64,000 bases of DNA from Jacaranda mimosifolia (Eukaryota; Streptophyta; Magnoliopsida; Lamiales; Bignoniaceae): contig CM032119.1 of assembly GCA_018894105.1 (NCBI GenBank), positions 13,471,246 to 13,535,245 on the forward strand, in the 5' to 3' direction. Positions 33,110 to 44,900 of the stretch are shown piece by piece. Under the pieces are notes generated by a model. It made no database searches. It was not told the DNA's origin and saw only the letters and a program-made list of their open reading frames with translations. The position numbers were made by a program, and so were the translations under genes. Positions within the stretch are counted from its first letter, which is position 1. Each line of letters starts with the position of its first letter.

Positions 33110-34870
33110 GAGGAAATTAGTTTATTGGGAATTCCTCAAGTTCAAAGGTGCATGGTGTTGGCAAAGTTCTAAAAATCACTAAGAATGGAGTCTTCACATT
33201 GTACTGCATATATAAAAAATTAAAAGGAATTTAGTCTCAGAGCCCATATTAAGTATGAATAGCTTTAGAGTAGTTTTTAAGTCCAACATGTTGTACTTGG
33301 TAAAAATGGTATGTTTGTCAGTATGTGACGGTCTTTTCAAGATGAATGTAATAGCTATCATACCAAAAAATGTGTCGAGTATGGATTCTAATAATAATAA
33401 AATAAGTTCTTCCTACTTTCTTGAATTGCCTAATTTGGCATCACCAATTAGGACATGTTAAGTACAAATTAATTTCTAAGCTTGTAAAATTTGGACTATT
33501 ACCTAAATTGTACCCTTATTTAAAACCAAGATGTAAAATATGCTTTGAAATAAAAGTGGTTAAAGTTTCTTCTAAAACAATTGAAAGAAGCACTGGACCT
33601 TTAAGTTTAATTCGCATTGGTATATGTAATTTAAAAATGGTGGAATTCAGAGATGGAAAGTAATATTTATAAATTTCATTGATGATTGCACTAGGTATTA
33701 TTATCTTTATTTACTTGTAAGTACAAATGAAGCTCTACAAGAATTTAAACTATACAAAAAAGTGGTTGAGAATCAACATCAAAAGAAAATAAAAACTCTT
33801 CAAAGCAATAGAAGTGGGGAATATGCACACTCATTTGAACAATTTTGCATAGAATATGGAATCATCCATGATGGATGATTAAAGCTCCATATGGGTCAAA
33901 ATCAAACAGCATTACAGAGTACAAAAATCAAACATTGAAAGAAATGATGAATGATTTGTTAGTCAAAGTTGGAACACCAAAAAAATGTGGGAAGAGGTAG
34001 TATTAACTGCAAACCACTTACTCAATAAGTCACCTAACAAGGAATCAAAAAATGCACTGCATGAAGCATGGAAAGATTGTTTGCCTTCCTACCAATACCT
34101 TCAAGTGTAGGATATCTAGTTAAGGTAATAGTTCTACCTCCTAAAATAGTTGATAGAATCTTTATTAGATATGCACAAAATAGTGCTCCATATAGATTCT
34201 TTGTACATAAATCATATATAGATGACATTCATGTCAATACTATTATATGATCAAGGAATGCTAGCTTCTTTGAAGAAGCATTTAAAAAGGATAAGAAGCA
34301 AATTTTAGTTAAAAGACCTCAAGGAACTATAGACACATCTTATGACGCTTGTAAAAGGAAGAAGGGAAAATTTCAATTAAGAGACCTCGAGAAATCTAAG
34401 AATTCGATAAAGAGGAAAATGAACTATATGTAACAAGAGGACTACGTCTAAGTCATTCAGACCCGATTTCTTGACTTATATGCTAAAAGATGAATCACGA
34501 ACCTTCACCAAAGCAATGACAACACCAGAAGTTCTATTATGGAAATACGTAGTTCATAGAGACATTGAGTCCATCATGTAGAGACACACATGGGAATTTG
34601 TGAATCTTTCTCTTGGAAATAAACTTTTAAGACGAGATTAGTGGTCAAAGAATATAGAGAAAAAGAAGGTCTTATTACTTCAATACTTATTTGCTGGTGA
34701 CAAGAATAACATCCATTAGACTATTAATTGCATTTGCAGCTATTAATAATATCAAGATTCATCAAATAAATGTCGAAACGACAATTTTTAAATGGTGATC
34801 TAGAGGAGAAAATCTATGTAGAACAATCAAAAGGGTTTGTGGTTCTAAGACAAGAAAAGAAGGTTTGTAA
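33110..34870 (+). pseudogene. Copia C second pre-integrase, integrase and reverse transcriptase copy (decayed)
   Basis: 33110-33460 repeats 30271-30600 ('ILSMNSFRVVFKSNMLYLVK', then 'LNLIWHHQLGHV'-like text at 33425-33460). 33660-34000 repeats the integrase (FINFIDDCTRYYYLYLL near 33668-33720, 'KIKTLQSNRSGEYAHSFE' near 33790-33840). The linker 34068-34250 repeats 32280-32460. Reverse transcriptase fragments run to about 34870. Stops throughout. The two copies differ by many substitutions. Confidence 0.75.
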
Positions 34871-34939
34871 GTTAATAAACTTATTGCATGACTTAAACTT
34901 AAGTTCATAGAAAATGGCATTTAGATCAAACTTGAGTTC

Positions 34940-35230
34940 ATAGCAATGGATAAGGTAGGGCAAGAAGTTAAATGGCTATGCCATTTCTTGAAAGATATTC
35001 TAAATTGGCTTAAACTTATGCCAACAATTTGCATTCATTGTGATAGTCAATCTTGAATTAGATTGTCACAACGTAGTATATATGTATAATGGCAAGTCTA
35101 GCTAGACACATACATCATAGACATACTAATGGAGTTATCTCTATTGACTACATGAAGTTAAAATTTAATACTGCAGATTCACTCACAAAAGGCTTGAATA
35201 GAGAATAAGTAGATAAATTATTGTGGGGGA
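34940..35230 (+). pseudogene. Copia C RNase H C-terminal end (decayed)
   Basis: Frames give 'AIVIVNLEL'-like text for IHCDSQSAI, then 'VYMYNGKSS', 'ISIDYMKLK' and 'NTADSLTKGLNRE' (about 35165-35210). That is the typical end of Copia Pol, which finishes ADPLTKGL. Confidence 0.7.
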
Positions 35231-35844
35231 ATGGAACTTAAGCCGAAAAATGACTAGGACACCTAAAAGGGGATCCTACCTATGTGACTAGAGATCCTAA
35301 GAAATAGGTTCAAAGGGTAGAATTAGTTGTCATGGCTCAATGTTGAATCACTTTAGAGGAAGGGTAGAAACCTCCATCATATTTCTATATTAGTAGATGG
35401 TGTTGCCTCAAAAGGTTGAGGTTAGCATTACTTTCAATAGCTCTTATTTTTTAAATTTCAAGTGAGGGCAGTAAGAACCTCTTCAAAAGGATTTATCTAT
35501 GTGAGTAGGGAGTGGGTTGATCCTATGAGAATTTGTAAAGCTAAATTATCAAGAAATACTCAAGAATTCAAAGAGTTTTTTAGGGTCAAAATAAACACAA
35601 CTGTAAGAACTTAAGCTGACTATTGAGCAAAGTTGTGTGAATTTCTATTATCTTGGTGAACACAAAAGCCAAACAGTTCAAAACACCATATTCACTAGTT
35701 GGCAAGTGCATTTGATAGTTCTCACTAAAAAAGGTTTAAAGCCACAAGCTACCTATCCTAATGCGACAATGTTCTAGTTCAAATGCTTTTGTATGCTTGC
35801 ATTATTTGCACTACTGATGATTTTCAATTTGATATATATAGGAT

Positions 35845-36993
35845 TGTTGGAATTTTGGGAAAAGACCCACTTGAAAAGCCAATTTTGGCTCAATACTTAA
35901 ATAAGTTTCACTTATTGAAATTTGGGAAGCTTTTATCAATTTGGATATCTCATTATAGGGTTGTTCATATACTGCTTGCTTATCAAAATTCAGTAAGGGA
36001 TGAATTAAAAAAAGTGAAATTAAAAAATGATGGGCTAATAAAAGGATAACGAAGGAAATAAGGTAAAGGTGGTCATCACATATTAGAAGTAGGAAGTAAA
36101 ACAAGCTAGCTTTATAAACCTTGAGTTTTAATGAAAGGGCTGGATCCTAGGGATACCAAAGTGTTTGGAAGAGGAAGGACCTATATATATGTAGGTTTGA
36201 TTCAAAGGTCTATCTGCACACATAGCCCAGTCGGCCAACAAGCTTGACTCGACTTAGTTCAATCTTAGGTTGGGCGCGATGCAGTCTTGGTGTAGTTGTG
36301 ACTTATTTATTTTTGGACAAAATTTAATTAAAATAATTTTTTAAATTTATTTACTTAAATCTTACCTTTTTAGACCAAATTTAATTAAAATATTTTTTAA
36401 CGGTACATAACTCTTTCTAGAATTTTTCAAAAGTTACTTTTTGTGCTAATTGATATATTTTGTTTCATCATGTATTAGCCAATCAGATATGAAATATGAT
36501 TGCTAAATCAAGAGTTATATCTTATCGTCAGTAGTTGCAACTTTGCCTTGAGTATGTACAATCTATATATAGGAGTGTTTAGAACAAATCCAAAACACAA
36601 GAAAAATGCATATAAGAATGATGTCTTTTTCACTATATTGCACAAATATTCACAATCCATAAAAGAAAGAGTTTTAAGTCAGAATTAGTTCGTAGTTTCT
36701 ATTCTATTGGAGTGTTATCTTAAACCAGAGAAAAAGCCTTTGTATCTTGGGAGATTGTTTACCAGGTCCTTTTAGCTATATGAGGGGCAAATAAAATCTT
36801 AAGGAGACTTTTAGAGCTACGAAGCTAAACTTACAAATCTCATTTAGCTGCATATACCATTCAAGTATTTTCTTCTATTTACTAATTCTACTTTTTGCTT
36901 GTATTTATATTTATATTTTGCTTGAATACATGTTTCTATTTTTTGCTTCATTTATACCTCACTGCATTGCACAAGTATACATGTAATCTATAT
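35845..36993 (+). repeat. 3' LTR of Copia C
   Basis: Begins TGTTGGAATTTTGGGAAAAGACCC and aligns with the 5' copy (aataagttt-ac-ttattgaaattt, ggaaggacctatatatatgtagg, ttagtttgctgtcta-like tail, cacaagtatacatg). The end at 36993 is inferred from the weak actag/actaa match. Confidence 0.65.
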
Positions 36994-37782
36994 ACTAACT
37001 GGGATAATTTACTCTTACATGAGCTTGCCCCAAAACTTTTACTAGATTATTTTGCTCAATTATGAAAATTTTTCTTAGGGTAAAATTTAAAAGAGCAACA
37101 AATTTTCGTACGTTTGAGACTTAGGATGACATTGCGGGTACAACTAAGTCTAGCAAAGTTGAGTCAAAAAAAATGTTTGAAGCTCAGGCACGACTCTCTG
37201 TTAGGGAGAATAATCATTTGCTTGAGGTTGACTTATTTAGATAATGATGTAAATCTTTTATTTGTAAAATAAAAATTACAAGAGGTATAATTTGAAATTT
37301 TATTGCATTTGACTAACTGTGGGTTCAATGTCTATTGAGAAACTTTTGAATCCCCCCATTCTTCTATGCAAAAATAAGTATGTGAAACTTGGAATTTCAG
37401 AAGTGGAATTTGACGATTTAATTTCAACCAAATTAATGTATTTTCCAATAATGTTAAAATGAGAATTTCACACTATAACTAAAATGTACTAGAATTTTAT
37501 TAATTAAAACAAATGCATGGAATTGGAAATAGAAATGCAATTATACTAAGTTACAACATGGAACAACATTATAGGTAATGCTTTTAGTGTTAAGTTTCTC
37601 TATTGTACATATATTAGTTTTGCATGCATTAATAGTTTTACTTGTCATTTTAAAAAGAATTAGATAGAATTTCGGTCCATTTTTGACATCCAACAAATTC
37701 TTTTAGTTCGAATACATAAACTTACAACTGATCACAATCAAGGGCTTATAATTCATAACTCATGAGCTCAATGTCATGAATA
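36994..37782. other. No gene recognised; 3' side of the receptor kinase
   Basis: AT-rich. This is the downstream flank of the minus-strand kinase and would hold its 3' untranslated region. No clear polyadenylation signal can be chosen among many AATAAA-like words. Confidence 0.4.
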
Positions 37783-39060
37783 TTACATTAGCAGCTGCGA
37801 CATTGATATGGATGGAAGGGGCATAGGCAATGGTGGTCCGTGAACAAGAAGCTCTTTAGCCACCTGTTTCATTGATGGTCGAGACTTGGGGTTAGTACTT
37901 ATGCATGCGAGTGCTATTTTCACCATATGAACTATATCTTGAGCAACCCTTACGTCATGATATAGAGATGGTAGCCTCTTATCTAACAAATCTTGAAGCA
38001 TTAGTTTTTTTGCAAACTGTCTCGACGTCATCATGGAGGAAAGAAAGTCCTGTGGATGATATCCAAATATGATTTCCAAGGTCACCACGCCAAAGCTGTA
38101 AACATCACTTTTTTCTGTGACAACCATGGTATAGGCTAATTCTGCAAAACCAAATTCCTCCATGATTTATGTGCAATATCATCTAGGAACAAATATATAT
38201 CTAATTAAGCAATACCCAATTAATTATTAGAAAAAGAATTATAGAAGATATACAATTGTGCTATATATATATATACCTGGTGCAATATAGCCATGGGTCC
38301 CTACAAGTAGAGTCTGATTGAATGAATCAGGATCCAACAATCTAGCGGTGCCAAAATCAGATACACAAGCTTCGAGCTTTGAATCCAAAAGTACATTGTT
38401 ACTAGAAATGTCCCTATGTAAGATCGGTGGGCTACACTCATGATGCATGTAAGAAAGTGCATTGGCAATGCCCTTTACCACGTTTACTCTCTTAATCCAA
38501 TTTAGCTCTATAGCTTCTGCTTTATCCTTCAAGATGAAAAACAAGCTACCCCTTTCCATGTAATCGTAGATGAGAAACATGCAATGGTGATGTAGGCAAA
38601 ACCCGAAAAGCTTGATAATATTTCGATGACGTATTTCTGATAAAACCTTAGCCTCATTCCTGAAACACTCAATATAAGTTCTATTTTCTCCTTCAAATTT
38701 GTGAAGCTTCTTTACAGCAACAACTTTTCCATTATTCAATTTTGCTCTGTAGACACTACCATACCCTCCAATCCCGATACAATATCTCAAGTCAAAATCT
38801 GCTGTTGCTTCAATGATGTCTTCATATGCAATCTTCCCATCGTAATTCCATATGTTAAATATGTCTCCATGCTTAGTATCAACTGGGCTTATTTTCTTCC
38901 TCTTGTTGAGATAGATGAATAAACATCCACCAAAAGCTAAGCACACAAACACTACTGAAATAAATACTTCAATGAATAGTGCAACTTGAAGAAAAGTGTA
39001 CTTTTGTATCATATCTTGCTTTGCTGTGAGGCAGGGTGTGGCATAATTTAAGGTTGCCAA
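37783..39060 (-). CDS. Membrane-anchored kinase half of the LRR receptor kinase, still open
   Basis: Exon 39060-38277 and exon 38141-37783 join in frame to 380 residues. The 135-bp intron (38142-38276) has GT and AG ends and splits the APE codon as G|AA, as usual in this family. Residues 24-51 form a membrane segment followed by NKRKK. The kinase has glycine loop GIGGYGSVY (from 96), lysine 117 in VAVKK, glutamate 136, HRD 215-217 with N222, DFG 235-237 and APE after the intron. The end '[14 protein letters not shown]' is family-typical. The ATG at 39060 is just the first in the open frame; the true gene began far upstream. All catalytic residues are present, so the protein could be active if transcribed. 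Closest type: MIK2-like receptor kinases. Confidence 0.8.
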
Positions 39061-39392
39061 AAATGAGCTTTCAAAAGATTTGTGCCAAGATGTGGAGTTT
39101 TAACCTTTTAATCGATGCTTCACCAATTGGACGGGGATACAGGGACTTCACCACAAAGATTGTTGTGGGAAAGATTTATACTCAAGGGGTTGTGGATGCA
39201 CTAGCAACATATCCAAGCCTACCTGTTTGTCCACAAATTAAATTTCTACTGATGTCAATCCGCATAATTGATGGAATGTTTGCAATTTGAAGAGGAATTC
39301 TGCTATTTCTTTTGTTGGATCCAAGGTGCAAGGTAACTAAGTTTGTTCGGTTTGCTGTCTCTGCTGGGGGACAAATGATTCTCATTATTAAT
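39061..39392 (-). pseudogene. Last LRRs of the receptor, next to the Copia B insertion
   Basis: 'NLVTLHLGSN', 'RIPLQIANIPSIMRIDISRN' (about 39240-39350) and, in another frame, 'LSINLSHNNLCGEVPVSP' (about 39130-39185) are LRR units. They lead to a short pre-membrane stretch. At least one frame slip separates them from the kinase frame. The first bases, ATTAA on the minus strand (39388-39392), are the right-hand copy of the Copia B target site. Confidence 0.75.
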
Positions 39393-39804
39393 TAATATAA
39401 CTCATATTGACCAAATATAAAACAAAGTGAAATATTAGCAAAGAAATTAAATAAATTACATAAAAATCTACGTGGTTCTATAATGTGCCTAATCCTTACA
39501 GGTGAAGATATGAGTTTTACTAATTCAATCAAAGCACAATAGTACAAATTAAGTCTTTCAAGTCTTGTAAAACACCTAGCTTTTTATATATTCTCTCTAT
39601 ATAAATCTCTCAAAGAATTTACCCCAAAACTATGAGTTTGGTGCAATTGTGCTTGAGCGCCATGCGCCCAGTGCAAGAGATGCTTGCTAGGAAATGCGAG
39701 GTGAAAAGATGTATGAGCATGCTGGCTCAGTGTAAATTCCATACGCCTTAGCGTGTGACACTCTACCCACGTGCGTTGGGGCATGTGTTCCTTATTTTCT
39801 TGCA
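39393..39804 (-). repeat. 3' LTR of Copia B, lying upstream of the kinase half
   Basis: Aligns with 55777-56200 (gaccaaatataaaacaaag-gaaata-ttagcaaagaaattaaataaat against gaccaagtacaaaaaaaacatgaaatacttgcaaagaaattagataaat). It starts TGCAAG on the minus strand after the purine run and is shorter than the 5' LTR. A minus-strand TATATAAA lies at 39583-39590, about 520 bp before the kinase ATG, so LTR-driven transcription toward the kinase is conceivable. Confidence 0.75.
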
Positions 39805-39829
39805 ACTTCTCCCACTAAGAAAAAATCTC

Positions 39830-41920
39830 ATAATCTTTTATAGAAATTTTCAGTGGAATACATCTATCAAAAATTCCTAAAGGATTTCAGATAATCATGT
39901 GACAGAATAAAGTCCATCCAAAACCAGTCGAAAGTTTGAGACTTTGGTAGTTTTTGGCGGAAATTCGGCCAATTTTTTTTTATGTATATTCCATTTGAAA
40001 ATCATGTTGGAAAGCTTTCAAATAGACATTTCTAATGTAATCCTTTGAAAATAACATATTTTTAAAATGCAAATTTTAAGATATATTTCAGAAAGCAATT
40101 CCGCCTGATGATATTTAGCGAGAAATTTCCCATCAACTTTTTGTTGGAAATTGGTAAATAATTTTATTTGCTAATTACAATAATTACTTTCCGACAGAAA
40201 TTCTGATGGAATTTCCATTAGATAGTTAAATACAAAAAATAGGCTCGGCCCCTTCTTGTTCCTCATTTCTTTGTTTTTCCTTACTCTATTTTGCTCCATC
40301 CCCCCCTCTTTTCCCCTTCACCTTGTAGTTGCATCACCACCCATCGGCCACCAATAGTTTCCACACCATCACCAACACACACACCATCACTGGAATCCAC
40401 CGCACCTCCGCCACTACTATTTCGTTGTGTCATTGCACCACCACCAGCCACAGTCACCAATTTTCCTTTTTTAGTTTTGTTATTTATAATTTTAATTTAT
40501 AGATTTCATATGTTATGTTTATATTTTTGTAATTAATAAAATTTTGATATTTTAGGATTTAATTTGTATGATCTTAAAGTTTCATTTTTTGGAATTTTTT
40601 TTATTTTAGGATTGAAATTATTTGGATTATTTTGTTGAAAATATATCTTATAAATATAGGGGTTAAGTTGTTTATTTGTTGGAATTTATGATTTTAGGGT
40701 TTAAATAGTTGAAATTACTTAAATTATTGAAATTATAAATTTTAAGGCTTGATTAATTATATGATTTAATTGTTTATTATAATTTATTAGTTTGTTAAGT
40801 TATAAGGTTTAGACTTTATTAGTTTTTTGAATTGGTATTTACTTTTTTCTTCACATGAATAATTCATTGTTGTTTAAATTTTTAATAGTTTGACTTGATC
40901 TATTGATATTTTGCTTGGCATTTCTTATGTTCTACTTATTTTAAGGTAAGCACTTCTAATTTGTTTGCTAATTATGTTCTTAGAAAATTATTGTAATTAC
41001 AAATTTAAAGCATACGTTAGGTACATAGAATTGGTGGTTTAGGATAGAGGATCGGATCTGGGGGAAAGGGTGGAGCCTCCCCATTTGTTACTGTTAGATT
41101 AACAATTGCTTGCATGCGTGTGAAGTTATAAGGGGATGTTATATGGATTAACTATTTTATGATTTTTTGCGATAGATCTTTGTGTTTATTTGTTGAAAAA
41201 AACATAGATTGTTATAGTTATAAGGGGAACTCATTTTATGTGGGCATAAACTTTCATAAAATCCCCTATAATAACCCCTAAGGGCTAAAAATGTTGAACT
41301 GATAAAGGAGACTATCCCTAATTCTTTTTGGTGTAGTAGTCTTTCAAAACACCCCTTATAGGACCCTAAGTGATAAATAAGACAAAATGAAAAAGTGCAT
41401 GCTCTATTTTCCTTTGAATGATTAAAAGATGGAATAGATAGAAGTTAGTAAGTTGAAGCCCAGTTATAAAATATTCCGAACTTGTTCAAAATGAATAAAG
41501 GACTAAATTAAAGTCCAAACTCATTCGAAATGAATAAAGGACTAATAAGATATTTTATTATATGCTAGTAAACATTTAAGTTTGCATAAAAGTTACCAAC
41601 CTATATTTTTACAAATCCGCATGAAAATCACCCATACCCCTAAGTTAATTTATCCCTTGGGTCATACTCAAATAGTTTCTGATTTATCCTTAAACCAAAC
41701 ACTAATATGCATGCATACATACAATATTATATAAATTATTATGCAAACCAAACATATTAAAAACCATTACGTAATCATAAAAAATACCTAAATTATAATG
41801 ACAACAAACATGAGTCGAACCATCTTACAATTTATTCAATCCAAATAATTTTCTTCTTTAGACAGCACGCAATTAATTCTTCTTACATTACTTAATACCA
41901 AACAGAGTTTTTCCAATATT
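39830..41920. other. CACTA left subterminal and leader region
   Basis: 39950-40220 holds inverted and direct subterminal repeats. 40240-40480 is pyrimidine- and CCACC-rich. 40490-41900 is AT-rich and carries no recognised gene. It would include the promoter and first intron of the CACTA transposase. Confidence 0.5.
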
Positions 41921-41924
41921 ATAG

Positions 41925-44900
41925 ATGGATATTGCACCACACACACCTTTGATGTATAATAGGAATTACTCTGGTCATGCTGGTATTAGACAAGAGTTTA
42001 TGAATGGAATTGAGGAATTTATAAATCATGCATGCGCTTTGCTACAATTTGTGAGCGAGAGGACAATTAGGTATCCATACAAACGTTTTGAAATGAAATG
42101 CCAGTTGTTAATAGACAATGATGTTAAGTTGCATTTGCATTGGGTAAGGTTTAAACATAATTATGGTTACTAGTTAAATCATGGGGAGCTATATTTTTAC
42201 TAAGAAACAAATGGTGATAATTTTATTATGCTACATCAACTAGCGGACAACGGGATCAATATCCAAGTGAATTGCATACCTATATAGAAATGATATATGA
42301 TGCAACTGGAACTAATTTAGGGTATAAATGTGAACCATCTCAATCTCATAGTTGTAAAGAACATCTCAACAAACAAGCTTAAAGGTTTTATGGCCTGTTG
42401 AATGAGTATAATATGTCAGAATAGTGCCCCGCATTCAATTAGATTGGCATGTAAAACTACTCCTATGTGACAATCTTGATAGAATGATATTCAATAAATG
42501 GCTATTTTCATCCTATGCAATTTATGATATTTTTCACATGCATTTAGTTGAAGCCTTAAAATCATACTAGACTACAAGACTTGATCACACGATGATCATG
42601 AAACATGTCTCTATGGTCATGATTTTTAATAGTCCAAGTCATAGAATCTTAGAAACATGACATCTAATATTTGGATAAACTTGCACTAACAATGTAAACT
42701 CCAAGGAATTGGATATTGCCCCATTTTATGGTAATCCATGTAAGATGTGGATTCAAGTTAATGGGTGCTTGTCATGTAACAAGTTTACTAAAGACTTGTT
42801 AGAGAATCCACAAAACTGCTGAAGTGGGCTTTGATTTTATCCCGACCACATAGAGGGTCACCTAGGCTTAGGTTGGGTACAAGTTACCTAAGTACGACGG
42901 TTGGTGAGTTCCAATATGGGATCCGTTTTGCTCATAGTGAAGAATGAGTTGATCTCCTATGCATTATAGGATGATCGATTTCGAGAAATCCTTGTGCAAG
43001 GTGATATAACAATTTGAAAAAAGAGTTTTTTAAACTTGAGGTCGTAAAATGGAAATGCACATTAAGAATAGATATATGGTTATAAAGGTCATTGAAGAAC
43101 CGGCAAATATCTTACCCTAGGCCTCTTTTAGGATATAAGAGATGGATGGACCGTATTTGCATCGTAATTGTAAGCAGAAAGGTTCACTAGAATTAATTCA
43201 TCCAGTTGGTTGGGATCCATAGGCTAGTGTTAGACATCGACTATGGAGATTAGATACTCTTCAATTAATGGAAGTTAATTGATAGAGTGATTAGTTTAAA
43301 AGTGTTTAGACTAATCAAAATATTTGATATTCAATAAATCAAAAAGAGTTGTGAGCCCATATCTAATTAATTATGAACCTAATGGGTCATACACAAAAAG
43401 CCTTAACTACTCTAATTGGAATTGGAGAAATTATCTAAGGAGTTAGATAATTGGATTGGTCAAGTTTGGAAGAGACTAAGATGAGTAATTCAGAATTGGT
43501 CATGATAGCTTGATTAATTTAAGGAGTTAAATAAATAAAATAATTTAAGGAGCTAAGTTTGACTAATTAAATTAAGGTATTAATTTAATTGAAGCTATGT
43601 GACAATTTAATTAGTCTAGTTAACTTAAAGAGTTAAATTGATTTAATTAAATTAAAAAGTTAATTTAATTAACTATAGAATCTAGTTTTGGAAGGAAAAA
43701 AATTTAAATGGAAGATTCCATTTAAAATCAAGTGGAAATTTTAATTTTTTAATTAAAATAGAATTTTAATTCGTGAAAATTAAAATTCTACTTGGCATGC
43801 AAGTTGGCAACACATGGGAAGAAGGTGTGAATGATGTATCTAGAGGTATCCATCACATCTTATAAATAGGTCTTCATCACTCTATATGGCTGGCCATACT
43901 CTCTAAGAATTTCCCTCCATTCTCTTAATCTTGGTGTAACCAAAATAACTCCCTCGCTAGATTCTCTCCATTCCTCTCTTTCTCTCTCTTCCAAACTACT
44001 TCATATTTTTCCTTCCCAAATTCCTCCTTCTTGTTTATTCTTCTTCTAGTCAAAGAATGAATATTAGAGTGCTTGTAAGGTGTGTGGATACCATTAGAGA
44101 TACCACGCTTGGGGTATTATTGTTGGTTAACAAGGAATATCCATTAAAGAAGAGTTCTTCAAAGTTGATTGGCAGTTTTTTATGCCATTTTAGGAGGCCA
44201 ATTTCCATAGCTTTCTGGCATGTTCTGAGTAGTTTTTGGACACTGTATGTTACTGCTCTTTGAGGGCAAGAAGTAAGCAAGAAAGCTCTCAAGACGAGGT
44301 AGTGGCAGATCTTGAATTGAAGAGTTACTTAAAGCTTCTACACCTTGATCTTTGAAAAATCATTCAAGGTACTTGATTTTTCTGCCTAAATCCAACTTTA
44401 TGGCATAAAATAGATCCTTAGTATGTTGTATTGCAACTTATTTTCATGTGATGAAGTTTTAAATTCCTTTATGCAATTGGATCCTTGTTTCACTACATTT
44501 TTCAAAATAACCATTTGTTGCAAGGATGCAAAATACGTTCTCTATTATTTATTGTTGTGAGAATACTGAGCAGCATTAAGAGTGACTAGAATATGCCTCA
44601 TAATGCTATGGATGAGATATTGAAATTACTAACTACTATGAGGCACAGACTCTAGTTAGTAGGCTCGGCTTGGTGACATAAAAAATTAATTATCGTGTCA
44701 ATATATGCATACTATATTACAAAGAAAATGCAAATGGCACTGACTATAAGTTTTGTGAATCACCTAAGTATAAAACTCGAGTTTAAAGGAGGAGCAAAGG
44801 AAAGTTTTGAGATATGCTAGACAAAAGAATGGACTATTTGCCTACGATTCCTAGGTCGAGAAGGCTATATGCGTTGATGAGTTTAGCACCTCACATAAGA

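Larger units (their letters stand above)
27774..36993 (+). mobile_element. Copia C: Ty1/Copia element with duplicated coding centre
   Basis: Related direct repeats at 27774-28751 and 35845-36993 serve as LTRs. The interior reads gag, protease and pre-integrase, integrase, reverse transcriptase, RNase H in Copia order. The pre-integrase to reverse transcriptase part occurs twice (about 30250-33105 and 33110-34870), followed by one RNase H end (34940-35215). Possible target copies are actag (27769-27773) and actaa (36994-36998). All genes carry stops. A Mutator-like element sits in the first pre-integrase region. Confidence 0.75.

Noticed and set aside
36484..36700. Possible gene at 36500-36688
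   Set aside because: The same sequence is present in the 5' LTR of Copia C, so it belongs to the LTR.
39060..39060. ATG at 39060 as the native start of a small kinase gene
   Set aside because: LRR text continues upstream on the same strand across the Copia B insertion, so this ATG is internal to a larger former gene.
38701..39290. Plus-strand open frames over the receptor kinase
   Set aside because: Shadows of the kinase and LRR coding on the minus strand.
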